Shown piece by piece: positions 9,441 to 17,704 of a stretch of 64,000 bases of DNA; position 1 is the first letter of the stretch; every line of letters starts with the position of its first letter. The notes below the pieces were generated by a model, which ran no database searches, had not been told where the DNA came from, and was given only the letters and a program-made list of their open reading frames with translations. A program made the translations under genes and the position numbers. Source of the stretch: Affinundibacterium fentianense (lineage in GTDB: Bacteria > Pseudomonadota > Gammaproteobacteria > Burkholderiales > Burkholderiaceae_D); NCBI RefSeq assembly GCF_018139545.1, contig NZ_JAGSPJ010000006.1, positions 124,001 to 188,000 on the forward strand, read 5' to 3'.

Positions 9441-9476
9441 CTCCTCCTAATCTTCTTCTCCCGCTTATGGGAGAAG
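9441..9476 (+). repeat. REP-like extragenic palindrome
   Basis: A CTCCTCCTAAT-type lead followed by the hairpin CTTCTCCC-GCTTAT-GGGAGAAG and a short T-run. The same lead-plus-hairpin design (CCCTCACCCTAACCC then CTCTCCCGC) occurs twice between narH and narJ. It sits between the convergent sixA-like and DUF1294 genes and may also end transcription. Confidence 0.65.
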
Positions 9477-9546
9477 TGGCTTTTTAACCCAATCTAAATT
9501 GGTATCGTGGCCTATGTCTTGAGGGGAATGTCTAGAAGGGTGCGAA

Positions 9547-9876
9547 CTACGATGCCAAGGAAGTCAATCCCTTAGCACTGAAGATCTGTAAAAGTAGTAC
9601 GACATGTATAGCAAAACACAGCCAAGCAAACCATCTGAAAAAGGTTTTTTGTGTTTTGTGTCTAAACCAAGATTGGCCACATACAGCACCGAGCGCACCG
9701 CCTGCAAGAGCCCATCCATGCAAAGTTTTCTCTGAAATTCGTGATGTTTGCGCACGAGCTGAGGCTTTATCACAGCCGTATAGCGAAAAACAGAGAAGGT
9801 TCATGCAACTGTAATACGCAATCAAGAACAACGCGAGCGGGTGATTAACAAGGAACTGGAAAAAGTTGTCGAGCAT
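9547..9876 (-). CDS. DUF1294 membrane protein
   Basis: A 109-residue inner-membrane protein with the DUF1294 signature: MNLLCFSLYGCDKASA, RISEKTLHGWALAGG, then QSWFRHKTQKTFFRW. Some relatives carry an N-terminal cold-shock domain; this one is the membrane part only. The ATG at 9876 is preferred over a TTG 13 codons upstream, although neither has a strong ribosome-binding site. Function unknown. Confidence 0.82.
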   Translation of the reverse strand: MLDNFFQFLVNHPLALFLIAYYSCMNLLCFSLYGCDKASARAQTSRISEKTLHGWALAGGALGAVCGQSWFRHKTQKTFFRWFAWLCFAIHVVLLLQIFSAKGLTSLAS

Positions 9877-10117
9877 TGTGATGTGATCGGGTGAACGTAT
9901 TAATTTAAAGGTCAATTTGCATATATTAGTTGAGCTTGCTGCAATAAGTGATTGAATTATCTTTTAATTTTATTTCTATTTTTTTAATTCCTGCAGTGAG
10001 ATATGTTTGGCGATTCGAGTGCGATACGTGGTTTTCCAGATAAATGCCGTGCAAAATTTGGGAAATAGCTTCAGATGTTGTATCCTGTAGGATTGAAACA
10101 ACGGCGTTAAGCCCATT

Positions 10118-10999
10118 ATGCAAGAGCACTCTAGTAAGGTCAGACCAGCTGACCTTAAACCACATAGGTCATTGTTTGAACGATTGACCGCCCTAATTTC
10201 TCCCGAACCCGAAAACCGCGAAGAGCTGTTAGAAGTCTTGCACGACGCGCAAGAACGTAATTTGATCGACGCCGATGCCTTGGCAATGATCGAAGGGGTT
10301 TTTCAAGTTTCCGATTTATCAGCCCGTGATGTGATGGTACCGCGTTCCCAAATGGATGTGGTCGATATCTCCAAGCCGATTGCCGAATGGATGCCCGAAG
10401 TATTGGAAACCGCGCATTCACGTTTTCCTGCAGTTGACGGTGATCGTGATCAAGTCGTTGGGATTCTACTCGCCAAAGACTTGTTACGTTACTACGCAGA
10501 AGACAGTTTCGATGTGCGTAAAATGCTGCGCCCCGTTGTCTATATTCCCGAGTCGAAACGTTTAAATATTTTACTCCGCGATTTTCGTGCAAATCGGAAT
10601 CATATGGCAATGGTGGTCGATGAGTATGGCGCTGTCGCAGGTTTGATTACGATTGAAGATGTTCTTGAGCAAATTGTCGGTGATATTGAAGACGAGTATG
10701 ACTTTGATGAAGAAGAAGACAATGTGATTGCTCTGGAAAATCAGGGTAATGGTAAGCGCTGGCGCGTCAAAGGCTTAACGGAAATTGAACAATTCAATGA
10801 AGTAATAGGCACCGACTTTGAAGATGCTGACGCCGATACCATAGGCGGCTTCATTACTAACCATTTGCAACGCGTGCCACATAAAGGCGACGAATTTGCG
10901 ATTGGTCAATTGTATTTTGAAGTGTTGCGCGCCGACGCGCGACAAGTGCAGATCGTTTTAGTTGAGAAGCGCAGTGCAAACTACACGATGGAAGAGTAA
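10118..10999 (+). CDS. corC: CorC/HlyC family CBS-domain protein (YbeX)
   Basis: A 293-residue cytoplasmic protein of the CorC type, linked to Mg/Co efflux and, with YbeYZ, to ribosome biogenesis. Two CBS domains cover about residues 70-190 (DVMVPRSQMDVV; MAMVVDEYGAVAGLITIEDVLEQIVGDIEDEYD) and a CorC_HlyC transporter-associated domain ends the protein. It has no membrane domain, as usual for CorC. lnt follows after 6 bp. Its usual neighbours ybeZ-ybeY are about 4.4 kb upstream, on the same strand. Confidence 0.95.
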   Translation: MQEHSSKVRPADLKPHRSLFERLTALISPEPENREELLEVLHDAQERNLIDADALAMIEGVFQVSDLSARDVMVPRSQMDVVDISKPIAEWMPEVLETAHSRFPAVDGDRDQVVGILLAKDLLRYYAEDSFDVRKMLRPVVYIPESKRLNILLRDFRANRNHMAMVVDEYGAVAGLITIEDVLEQIVGDIEDEYDFDEEEDNVIALENQGNGKRWRVKGLTEIEQFNEVIGTDFEDADADTIGGFITNHLQRVPHKGDEFAIGQLYFEVLRADARQVQIVLVEKRSANYTMEE

Positions 11000-11005
11000 T
11001 TCTTG

Positions 11006-12580
11006 ATGCGAGGATTCGTATCGCATTTGCCATTATTGTCATTGCCACGAGCTTGTCTCGTGGCTTTGTTATTGGGGGCATTGAACGTACTTGCTTTCGC
11101 GCCGTATGCGATTTGGCCGATTCAGTTGATCACCCCAGCCCTGCTTTTGGTGATGCTGATGGATCCAGCAAAATGGAACCCAAAACAGGCCGCGCTCATC
11201 GGGCTGTGCTATGGATTCGGGCAATTTGTCTTGGGTGTCTGTTGGCTCGTTATCGCGATGTCGCGATATGGTGGGATGCCATGGGCCTTGAGCGTGATTG
11301 CCTTGTCTGCGTTGGCGTCGTTCATGGCGCTATTTCCCAGTTTGTGTTTTTTCCTCCTACAAAGCTTGCGCTTACGTTGGCGTGCTAGAGCATCCCTTAG
11401 TTATGTCGTGATTTTTCCTGTGTGTTGGGCATGCACCGAGTTTTTACGTGGTTATCTCTTTACGGGCTTTCCTTGGTTAGCCGTTGGGTACGCACATCAT
11501 CAAAGTCCTTTAGCTGGATACGCACCGATTGTTGGCGTATATGGCCTCGGCGCGATTGCAATGTTGTGTTCCGCATGTCTTGCTTATATTGTTGTTGGGC
11601 TTGATCGACGAACCCAACTCAAGGCCTTATTTGGGTTGGTGTTCATAATGTTCTGTGGAAGCGGTCTGCATCAAATGACCTGGACTAAGCCATATGGCCA
11701 GCCTCTTAGCGTACGTTTGACGCAAGGGAATATCGATCAGGGAATTAAGTTCACATCCAGCTTTTTGGAAGAGACCTTGGCAATGTACGCTGGATTGATG
11801 ACAGAGCAAGCAGCGGATTTGATTGCGACGCCCGAGACGGCGCTACCTCTTTTGGTATCCGAACTTCCGACCAATTATTTGCAGCGTTTACAGGAGTTCT
11901 CGCAGAAAACGCGAAGTCATCTCGTGATTGGCGTTGTCAGTGATGATGGAAACCAGCGTTATTCAAATAGTGTGTTGGGAATTGACGGCGGTGTGACCCC
12001 CTATCGTTATGATAAGCATCATTTGGTACCATTTGGTGAATATGTTCCATTTGGGTTTCGTTGGTTTGTTAATTTGATGCAGATACCTTTGGGCGAATAC
12101 AGCAACCCCGGTGTTGTCCAGCCAGCATTTGCGGTGAAGGACCAACGCGTGATGCCAAATATTTGTTATGAGGATCTCTTTGGCGAAGAAATTGCCGAGC
12201 AATTGCGTGTACAGGCTCGGAGCAAAGAGGGGGCGGCAACCATCCTGTTGAATGTGTCTAATCTGGCTTGGTTTGGCGACTTGAGTGCAATCCCACAGCA
12301 CTTACAGATTTCTCAAATGCGTAGCTTGGAGACTGGGCGTCCAATGCTGCGTTCGACGAATACTGGGGCAACTGCCATGATTGATGCGCGTGGTAATGTG
12401 ATTGCAGCCATGCCGGTCTTGAGCCGTGGCACCCTAGCGGGAGAGATTCAGGGCATGCAAGGATTGACGCCGTATATTCGTTTCGGTAACGGACTGTGGG
12501 GTGGCATCGCAGTGTTGGCACTTGCCTTCGTTTGGTGGAGTAGCCGACGTCAGACCGTTACGGAACGAAATTCAACTTAG
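11006..12580 (+). CDS. lnt: apolipoprotein N-acyltransferase
   Basis: A 524-residue inner-membrane enzyme that adds the third acyl chain to lipoproteins. About six to seven N-terminal helices are followed by a nitrilase-like domain, with catalytic Glu in ATPETALP, Lys in YDKHHLVPFGEYVPF and the Cys region PNICYEDLFGE, then a C-terminal helix. ATG at 11006 is used; the TTG immediately before it is in frame. The stop overlaps the convergent gene at 12577 by 4 bp. Length is typical. Confidence 0.96.
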   Translation: MRGFVSHLPLLSLPRACLVALLLGALNVLAFAPYAIWPIQLITPALLLVMLMDPAKWNPKQAALIGLCYGFGQFVLGVCWLVIAMSRYGGMPWALSVIALSALASFMALFPSLCFFLLQSLRLRWRARASLSYVVIFPVCWACTEFLRGYLFTGFPWLAVGYAHHQSPLAGYAPIVGVYGLGAIAMLCSACLAYIVVGLDRRTQLKALFGLVFIMFCGSGLHQMTWTKPYGQPLSVRLTQGNIDQGIKFTSSFLEETLAMYAGLMTEQAADLIATPETALPLLVSELPTNYLQRLQEFSQKTRSHLVIGVVSDDGNQRYSNSVLGIDGGVTPYRYDKHHLVPFGEYVPFGFRWFVNLMQIPLGEYSNPGVVQPAFAVKDQRVMPNICYEDLFGEEIAEQLRVQARSKEGAATILLNVSNLAWFGDLSAIPQHLQISQMRSLETGRPMLRSTNTGATAMIDARGNVIAAMPVLSRGTLAGEIQGMQGLTPYIRFGNGLWGGIAVLALAFVWWSSRRQTVTERNST

Positions 12581-12957
12581 TAATTTTTTGCAGGGGGATT
12601 CGTCGCTTCGATGTCTGCCAAGCAGTCACGTCCACGTTCGGTAATCGACCATTTTTCCTTCTCTTTGTCTTGTTCTATGTGTGCTTTTTTCGCCAAAAAA
12701 CTGGCAACCGGTGCGCTTAAAACGTAGTCGGGGTCATGTGCTATTGCACGCAGACCATCGATGCATTGTTTGATAAAGAGAATTTGTCGCCCGGCATCAG
12801 TCAACTCAAAACTACCATCGCGTCGATGTGCTATCAGTTTGATACCGACTAAACGTTTGGAGTTGCGCGAAATGCAAGCACTGGGGCGAGCCCCTTTCGC
12901 TAACTTAGTGATTTGCTCGAGGGCGTCGTACTCGTCGATACTGAGATTTTGATTCAT
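12577..12957 (-). CDS. small cytoplasmic protein of unknown function
   Basis: A 126-residue soluble protein. The pattern of two similar segments, RRDGSFELTDAGRQIL and KEKWSITERGRDCLADI, looks like two winged-helix wing-plus-helix ends, so a DNA-binding-like fold is possible. No signal peptide or membrane segment. Convergent with lnt, overlapping its stop by 4 bp. Family not recognised. Confidence 0.6.
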   Translation of the reverse strand: MNQNLSIDEYDALEQITKLAKGARPSACISRNSKRLVGIKLIAHRRDGSFELTDAGRQILFIKQCIDGLRAIAHDPDYVLSAPVASFLAKKAHIEQDKEKEKWSITERGRDCLADIEATNPPAKNY

Positions 12958-13082
12958 TGCTTTCTATCTGATGAAGTGTCTGTCAGACGACAGTTTAACA
13001 CTCTTGGGCTGAGTATAAAAATCGATGCCTACTTGGTTCAAACCACGCTGCTGCGCTTTACCGCATCAGATTGCGATAAGGG

Positions 13083-13099
13083 CTAGTTCTTTTGGCGTA
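13083..13099 (+). promoter_or_regulatory. nitrate-cluster motif, narK1 copy
   Basis: CTAGTTCTTTTGGCGTA, ending about 104 bp before the narK1 ATG. Close copies occur upstream of narK2, the dnr-like gene and moaA, and a related palindrome upstream of narG. Read as 7-2-7 it is TAGTTCT-TT-TGGCGTA, like inverted NarL heptamers (TACYYMT-N2-AKRRGTA). That NarL binds it is inference. Confidence 0.6.
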
Positions 13100-13203
13100 G
13101 GGCTAGCCTATTTAGCCTATCTGATCGCCTACTTCTGATGAATTTCCCGATTGCGTGAACTCCCCTAAGCTAAGAGCACTGATCAAAGTTGAGGGAGTAA
13201 ATA

Positions 13204-14463
13204 ATGACCACGCAGGTAAATAGTTCGGGAAAAGCCAATTCGGTGCTGGGTGCCAGTACCTTGGCTTTTACCATTTGTTTCACGATTTGGATGATGTTCG
13301 GGGTGATTGGCATTCCGATCAAAAAAACCTTGGGCTTAAATGAAACGCAGTTTGGTTTGCTGACCGCGATGCCCGTGCTGACAGGTTCCTTGATACGCGT
13401 GCCACTGGGTATTTGGACCGATAGATTTGGTGGTCGCATCGTGTTGTTTTTGTTGATGATCTCTACCGTGATTCCGATTTTTTTGATCAGCTATGCGACC
13501 GCTTATTGGCATTTTTTGGTCTTAGGTTTGTTCGTCGGTTTAGCCGGTGGCTCTTTCTCGGTAGGTACGCCTTATGTGGCGCGATGGTTTAAAAAAGATC
13601 GTCAAGGTCTGGCAATGGGTATTTTTGGCGCCGGTAACTCTGGCGCGGCGGTGAATAAGTTTATCGCGCCTGCCATTATTGCTTCGGCAGGCTGGGTCAT
13701 GGTACCCAAAGTCTATGCTGTCTTGATGTTAGCCGCTGCATTGATTTTCTGGGTTTTCTCGTCGACTGACCCTAGCCATAATGTGAAGTCCAGCGTCAGT
13801 TTCACCGCACAATTAAAAATGCTGAAAGACCCAAAAGTTTGGCGCTATTGCCAGTATTACTCTGTCGTCTTTGGTGGGTATGTGGGACTGAGTCTGTGGA
13901 TGGTCAAATACTATGTCACTGAGTATAACTTTGACATGAAAGACGCTGCTTTGTTGGCTGCTTGTTTCTCTTTACCTGGTGGTGTGTTGCGTGCTTTTGG
14001 TGGTTGGCTGTCAGATAAATACGGCGCGTATAAAGTGACCTGGTGGGTAATGTGGGTATGCTGGATCGCATTCTTTATGTTGTCTTATCCACAGACTGAG
14101 TTCACCATTAAAACGGTGACGGGTCCACAAGCATTCCATATCGCATTGACGCCTCTGGTCTTTACGAGTTTATTGTTCGTGGTCGGGATCGCGATGGCGG
14201 TGGGTAAAGCTTCTGTTTTTAAATTTATTTCAGACGAATATACACATAATATCGGTGCGGTGTCGGGAGTTGTAGGGCTGGCAGGTGGCTTAGGTGGGTT
14301 TGTATTGCCTATCATGTTTGGTGCCATGGTAGATTTGACAGGCGTGCGGAGTTCTTGCTTTATGCTTTTATATGGCACTGTATGTGTTTCCTTGGTTTGG
14401 ATGCATTTCCAATTCCGTCGGGAGATGATGCAATCGGCGCAGTTGGCATTAGCAACGAACTAG
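13204..14463 (+). CDS. narK: NarK1-type nitrate/nitrite MFS transporter
   Basis: A 419-residue inner-membrane transporter of the major facilitator superfamily, NNP family, with 12 predicted helices. Family signatures seen: GLAGGSFSVGTPYVARWF, FGAGNSGAAVNKF and VVGLAGGLGGFVLP. NarK1-type proteins usually move nitrate with protons, whereas NarK2 types exchange nitrate for nitrite; the assignment here rests on length and these motifs. The start follows TTGAGGGAGTAAATA. It is a lone gene, about 22 kb from narGHJI, but carries the shared upstream motif. A hairpin terminator follows. Confidence 0.9.
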   Translation: MTTQVNSSGKANSVLGASTLAFTICFTIWMMFGVIGIPIKKTLGLNETQFGLLTAMPVLTGSLIRVPLGIWTDRFGGRIVLFLLMISTVIPIFLISYATAYWHFLVLGLFVGLAGGSFSVGTPYVARWFKKDRQGLAMGIFGAGNSGAAVNKFIAPAIIASAGWVMVPKVYAVLMLAAALIFWVFSSTDPSHNVKSSVSFTAQLKMLKDPKVWRYCQYYSVVFGGYVGLSLWMVKYYVTEYNFDMKDAALLAACFSLPGGVLRAFGGWLSDKYGAYKVTWWVMWVCWIAFFMLSYPQTEFTIKTVTGPQAFHIALTPLVFTSLLFVVGIAMAVGKASVFKFISDEYTHNIGAVSGVVGLAGGLGGFVLPIMFGAMVDLTGVRSSCFMLLYGTVCVSLVWMHFQFRREMMQSAQLALATN

Positions 14464-14490
14464 GCTGACGCTGCAAACGGTATTACGACA

Positions 14491-14519
14491 AGGAAGGTCA
14501 GGCGAGTCCCTGCCTTCCT
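14491..14519 (+). terminator. hairpin after narK1
   Basis: AGGAAGG...CAGG and CCTG..CCTTCCT form an 11-bp stem with one bulged T and a 6-nt loop, 28 bp after the narK1 stop and before the convergent porin gene. It is followed by CGTTTGG, a weak T-run. Confidence 0.5.
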
Positions 14520-14550
14520 CGTTTGGCTGATGCCCGCTCCGGCGTTGGCG

Positions 14551-15825
14551 TCAAAAGTTTAAGTCGAAACGTATGCCTACAACGCTTGCATTGCTGACTG
14601 ATTTGGACATGTTCGGATTCATTACAAACTGAACAACCGGTTGAATCGCGAGATGTTGGTTATATTGATACTTGTACGTCATTTCCAGAATGGATTCATG
14701 GTTCTCAGCTTGTTGCGCGATTTGATATCGGCGACTGGTATGCGAATTGGTCATCGCCAAGGCTAGAACGTCATTCGGTCTCTCTGCAAGAAAGCCTGTG
14801 TAGTTGAAACCAGCGCTAAACGACCAGTCAACTTGATAGAGATTCGCATTCGCTGTACCAAAACGTAAAAAACCCGTGAGCTTTTTATCGCTAGCGTCAC
14901 TTGTTCCTAACAGGGAAAACTCGCCTAGCACATACCAACCATGATTTAAATGGGTTTGCGTAAAATTCAATAAATCAGGATAGGGACTCGTATATTTCCA
15001 ATAGCCGAGCGCGAGTTTGCTAATGTGCGGACTTGTTGCCCCTTGACCGCTGCTGAGCGTGCCGATTTCAACGATGCCAATTGTGCCATCACCCTTCGCC
15101 AATTTGACATGGGTACCGTGGTGATTGTCTGGATCGCCTGGAACACCATCCATCAAAGCAATTTGTGCATAGCTTTGTGATGGGAGTTGATACTTAAGTC
15201 TGAGTCCCAAGGACGTTCGTGGAAAAATCGGTGGACCATTCTTGCCGGTTTGGCCGATCGATGTACCTATCCCCAGTGGCGGTTGTAAAAAAATACCAGA
15301 TGACTCGGTGACATAAAACTCGGAATCGAGTGCATATAATCCACCAAGTAGACTCAAGGCACCGTCGGCACTGACTTTTTCCAGCCAAAATTGGGATAAT
15401 TGTGCTGTGTTTGTGTTGACTTCAATATTGTTGATTCCCATATAGCTACCGACGAGTTGGGCGTTGGGTTTGCCACCGAGCTCGCTATGAAACTGGGAGT
15501 AGAAACGGGTATTTGAAAGCGCTATCGTACGTTCCAAATCGATTTCTAATTTTAAATCGGTATACCCAAGCCAACTAGAGCCTTGCTTTAAGCCCCCCCT
15601 TAGATTGCTAATCAAGTCACTGCGATGATTCCCATGAAGACTGAGCGATGGCTTTGCATCCAATTCCGTGGATTGTGCAGGAGTTTCTGCCGCAGGAATC
15701 GAGGACTGCGCAGTCGCCAAGTTTGGTAACAGCACCAAGGCAGCGAACCAGCGGGCAGCGCTCAAGCGTCGTTGCGCTTGAAAGCAAGTGTAGCGTCTTG
15801 AGGTGGCTAGTTGATAATCAATCAT
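14551..15825 (-). CDS. OprB-like carbohydrate-selective porin
   Basis: A 424-residue outer-membrane beta-barrel protein. The leader (RRLSAARWFAALVLLP then NLATA) looks like a signal peptide. The mature part has alternating strands, the OprB-type segments SWLGYTDLKLEIDLE and SFSAGFNYTGFLAERPNDVLALA, and ends in aromatic Phe (GIRFDLNF), as outer-membrane proteins do. ATG at 15825 is used; a TTG at 15849 is in frame. No sugar transporter or catabolic genes are next to it. Confidence 0.83.
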   Translation of the reverse strand: MIDYQLATSRRYTCFQAQRRLSAARWFAALVLLPNLATAQSSIPAAETPAQSTELDAKPSLSLHGNHRSDLISNLRGGLKQGSSWLGYTDLKLEIDLERTIALSNTRFYSQFHSELGGKPNAQLVGSYMGINNIEVNTNTAQLSQFWLEKVSADGALSLLGGLYALDSEFYVTESSGIFLQPPLGIGTSIGQTGKNGPPIFPRTSLGLRLKYQLPSQSYAQIALMDGVPGDPDNHHGTHVKLAKGDGTIGIVEIGTLSSGQGATSPHISKLALGYWKYTSPYPDLLNFTQTHLNHGWYVLGEFSLLGTSDASDKKLTGFLRFGTANANLYQVDWSFSAGFNYTGFLAERPNDVLALAMTNSHTSRRYQIAQQAENHESILEMTYKYQYNQHLAIQPVVQFVMNPNMSKSVSNASVVGIRFDLNF

Positions 15826-16158
15826 ACAAGTAGGTGTATTGAGATCCAATAGGGAGAAACCAAAATGCCGAACAGAAGAGTTGCCTGAAAGAATATGTTA
15901 AGGGTAGTTAGTCAAAGACAATATCAATTTTTTTAAATTTGATGCTGTAATGCTATGAATGTTGTTGTTTTATCGTAAGTGGTCTAAGCATTTCATAGGA
16001 AAACGCCGATTCGACCCAAGGATTTTAAAGGATAGAGGCCGACAAGATTTATGATGGGGCAGCGGTGGTGAGGGAACTATATCGACACAATCTGTTCATA
16101 ACAACAGTTCGCTTCCCATCAATCAAGTAACAGAAATTTAATAGGAATAAAGCCACTT
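15826..16158. other. 333-bp divergent intergenic region
   Basis: Lies between the oprB-like gene (minus) and the M20 peptidase gene (plus). It is AT-rich in the middle, with an A/T palindrome-like ATCAATTTTTTTAAATTTGAT region near 15925. It must hold both promoters, but no confident hexamer pair or coding sequence is seen. Confidence 0.4.
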
Positions 16159-17595
16159 ATGATGCAAAAATTGTCTACATCGATCGCAGTTTCTGGCGCC
16201 TCTTTATTATTCGCTGTGGTCTCGAATGCAATGCCAGTTCAGCCTCCATCGGGATTAAACGCGGAGCAGAAACAATTGCGTGCGATCTACCAAGAACTTG
16301 TGGAGATCAATACAAGCAATTCCGTTGGGAGCTGTACAGCAGCGTCAAAAGCGATGGCAGCCCATCTGAAAAAGGCCGGTTTTAGTGAGGCTGACATGCA
16401 CGTCATTGTGCCGCCCGGTGGTCCTAAGAAGGGAAACTTGGTTGCACGTTTGAAAGCAACAGAAGGTGCGACACAGAAGCCCTTGCTATTGCTCGCGCAC
16501 ATCGATGTTGTTGAAGCGAAACGTGAAGACTGGATCCGCGATCCATTCAAGCTCATTGAAGAGGATGGTTTTTTCTACGCACGGGGTTCCTCTGACGATA
16601 AGCCGATGGCGGCGATTTTTGTGGCGAACATGATGCGCTACAAACAAGAAAAACTGAAAACCAAACGTGACATCATTATGGCGCTGACATGCGATGAGGA
16701 GTTGGTTCCAGCAGAATTTAACGGAGTTGAGTATCTGCTGAAGAATCATCGCGATTTGATTGATGCCGAGCTCGCTTTGAATGAAGGCGGTGGTGGCAGT
16801 TTGGATAAAAATGGTAAGCCTGTACGGAATGGCATACAGGCGGGTGAAAAAATATTTCAAAGCTTCAGTTTAGAAGTGACGAATACAGGTGGGCATAGTT
16901 CTGTACCACGCAAAGATAATGCGATTTATCAATTGTCAGATGCCTTATCGCGTTTGGGTAAATTTGAATTCCCATTCAGACTTACACCGACAACACGGGG
17001 GTTTTTCGAAACGATGGCGACCTTGGAAAGTGGTCAATTGGCAGCTGATATGAAAGCGATTTTGCGCGAACCAGTGGATATGGACGCACTGAATCGATTA
17101 GGCGCAACAACCCCATTTTATAACGCCAGCTTGCGTACCACTTGTGTCGCTACGATGGTCAATGCGGGTCATGCGGCCAATGCTCTGCCACAACGTGCAC
17201 AAGCCAATGTCAATTGCCGTATTTTGCCAGGCGAAACCGTTGAACAGACGCAAGCAAGAATTCAATCCGTGCTCGCTGATGATGCCATCAAAGTCACGCC
17301 AGTTGGCAAAGCAACGGTCTCACCTGCGCAACCATTGCATCCAGAGTTAATGAAAGCCGTGACGGATCTGACCAATCAAATGTGGCCCGGTATCCCGGTA
17401 GTGCCAACCATGTCGCCTGGTGGAACCGATGGTCGTTTCTTAAATAATGCGGGAATTTGGACTTATGGTGTGAGTGGAATTTTTCATTATCCCGAAGGCT
17501 CGAATGCGCATGGCTTGAATGAACGCTTACCTGTGAAATCGCTGTATGAAGGTCAGCGGTTTTTATATGATTTGGCGAAACGTCTTAGTCAGTGA
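16159..17595 (+). CDS. exported M20/M25/M40 family metallopeptidase
   Basis: A 478-residue zinc-dependent exopeptidase or deacylase with an N-terminal signal peptide (residues 1-24, ending SNAMP), so probably periplasmic. Metal-site motifs: LLLAHIDVVEAKREDW (His, Asp), YARGSSDDKPMAA (bridging Asp), TCDEELVP (Glu pair), and a C-terminal His in NAHGLNERLP. A dimerisation domain (TNTGGHSSVPRKDNAIYQL) lies in the middle. The gene is single and ends at a strong bidirectional terminator. Substrate unknown, probably di- or tripeptides. Confidence 0.9.
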   Translation: MMQKLSTSIAVSGASLLFAVVSNAMPVQPPSGLNAEQKQLRAIYQELVEINTSNSVGSCTAASKAMAAHLKKAGFSEADMHVIVPPGGPKKGNLVARLKATEGATQKPLLLLAHIDVVEAKREDWIRDPFKLIEEDGFFYARGSSDDKPMAAIFVANMMRYKQEKLKTKRDIIMALTCDEELVPAEFNGVEYLLKNHRDLIDAELALNEGGGGSLDKNGKPVRNGIQAGEKIFQSFSLEVTNTGGHSSVPRKDNAIYQLSDALSRLGKFEFPFRLTPTTRGFFETMATLESGQLAADMKAILREPVDMDALNRLGATTPFYNASLRTTCVATMVNAGHAANALPQRAQANVNCRILPGETVEQTQARIQSVLADDAIKVTPVGKATVSPAQPLHPELMKAVTDLTNQMWPGIPVVPTMSPGGTDGRFLNNAGIWTYGVSGIFHYPEGSNAHGLNERLPVKSLYEGQRFLYDLAKRLSQ

Positions 17596-17637
17596 AACTG
17601 ATTTCATATAGCTAAGAAAATAAATTCCCGTTGAAAC

Positions 17638-17676
17638 AAAAAGCGCCTCGTGCATTCATACACAAGGCGCTTTTTT
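17638..17676. terminator. bidirectional intrinsic terminator
   Basis: AAAAAGCGCCTCGTG, an 8-nt loop, then CACAAGGCGCTTTTTT. Only one position mispairs on the plus strand, and it becomes G-U on the minus strand. A-tract and T-tract flank the stem, so it serves both the M20 peptidase gene and the convergent cusS-like gene. Confidence 0.9.
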
Positions 17677-17704
17677 ATTATAGTTCTGCTTGGTTCTACA
17701 AAGC

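Noticed and set aside
17681-17695. TAGTTCTGCTTGG near the terminator as a motif copy
   Set aside because: The spacer differs and it lies between convergent genes with no promoter to control.
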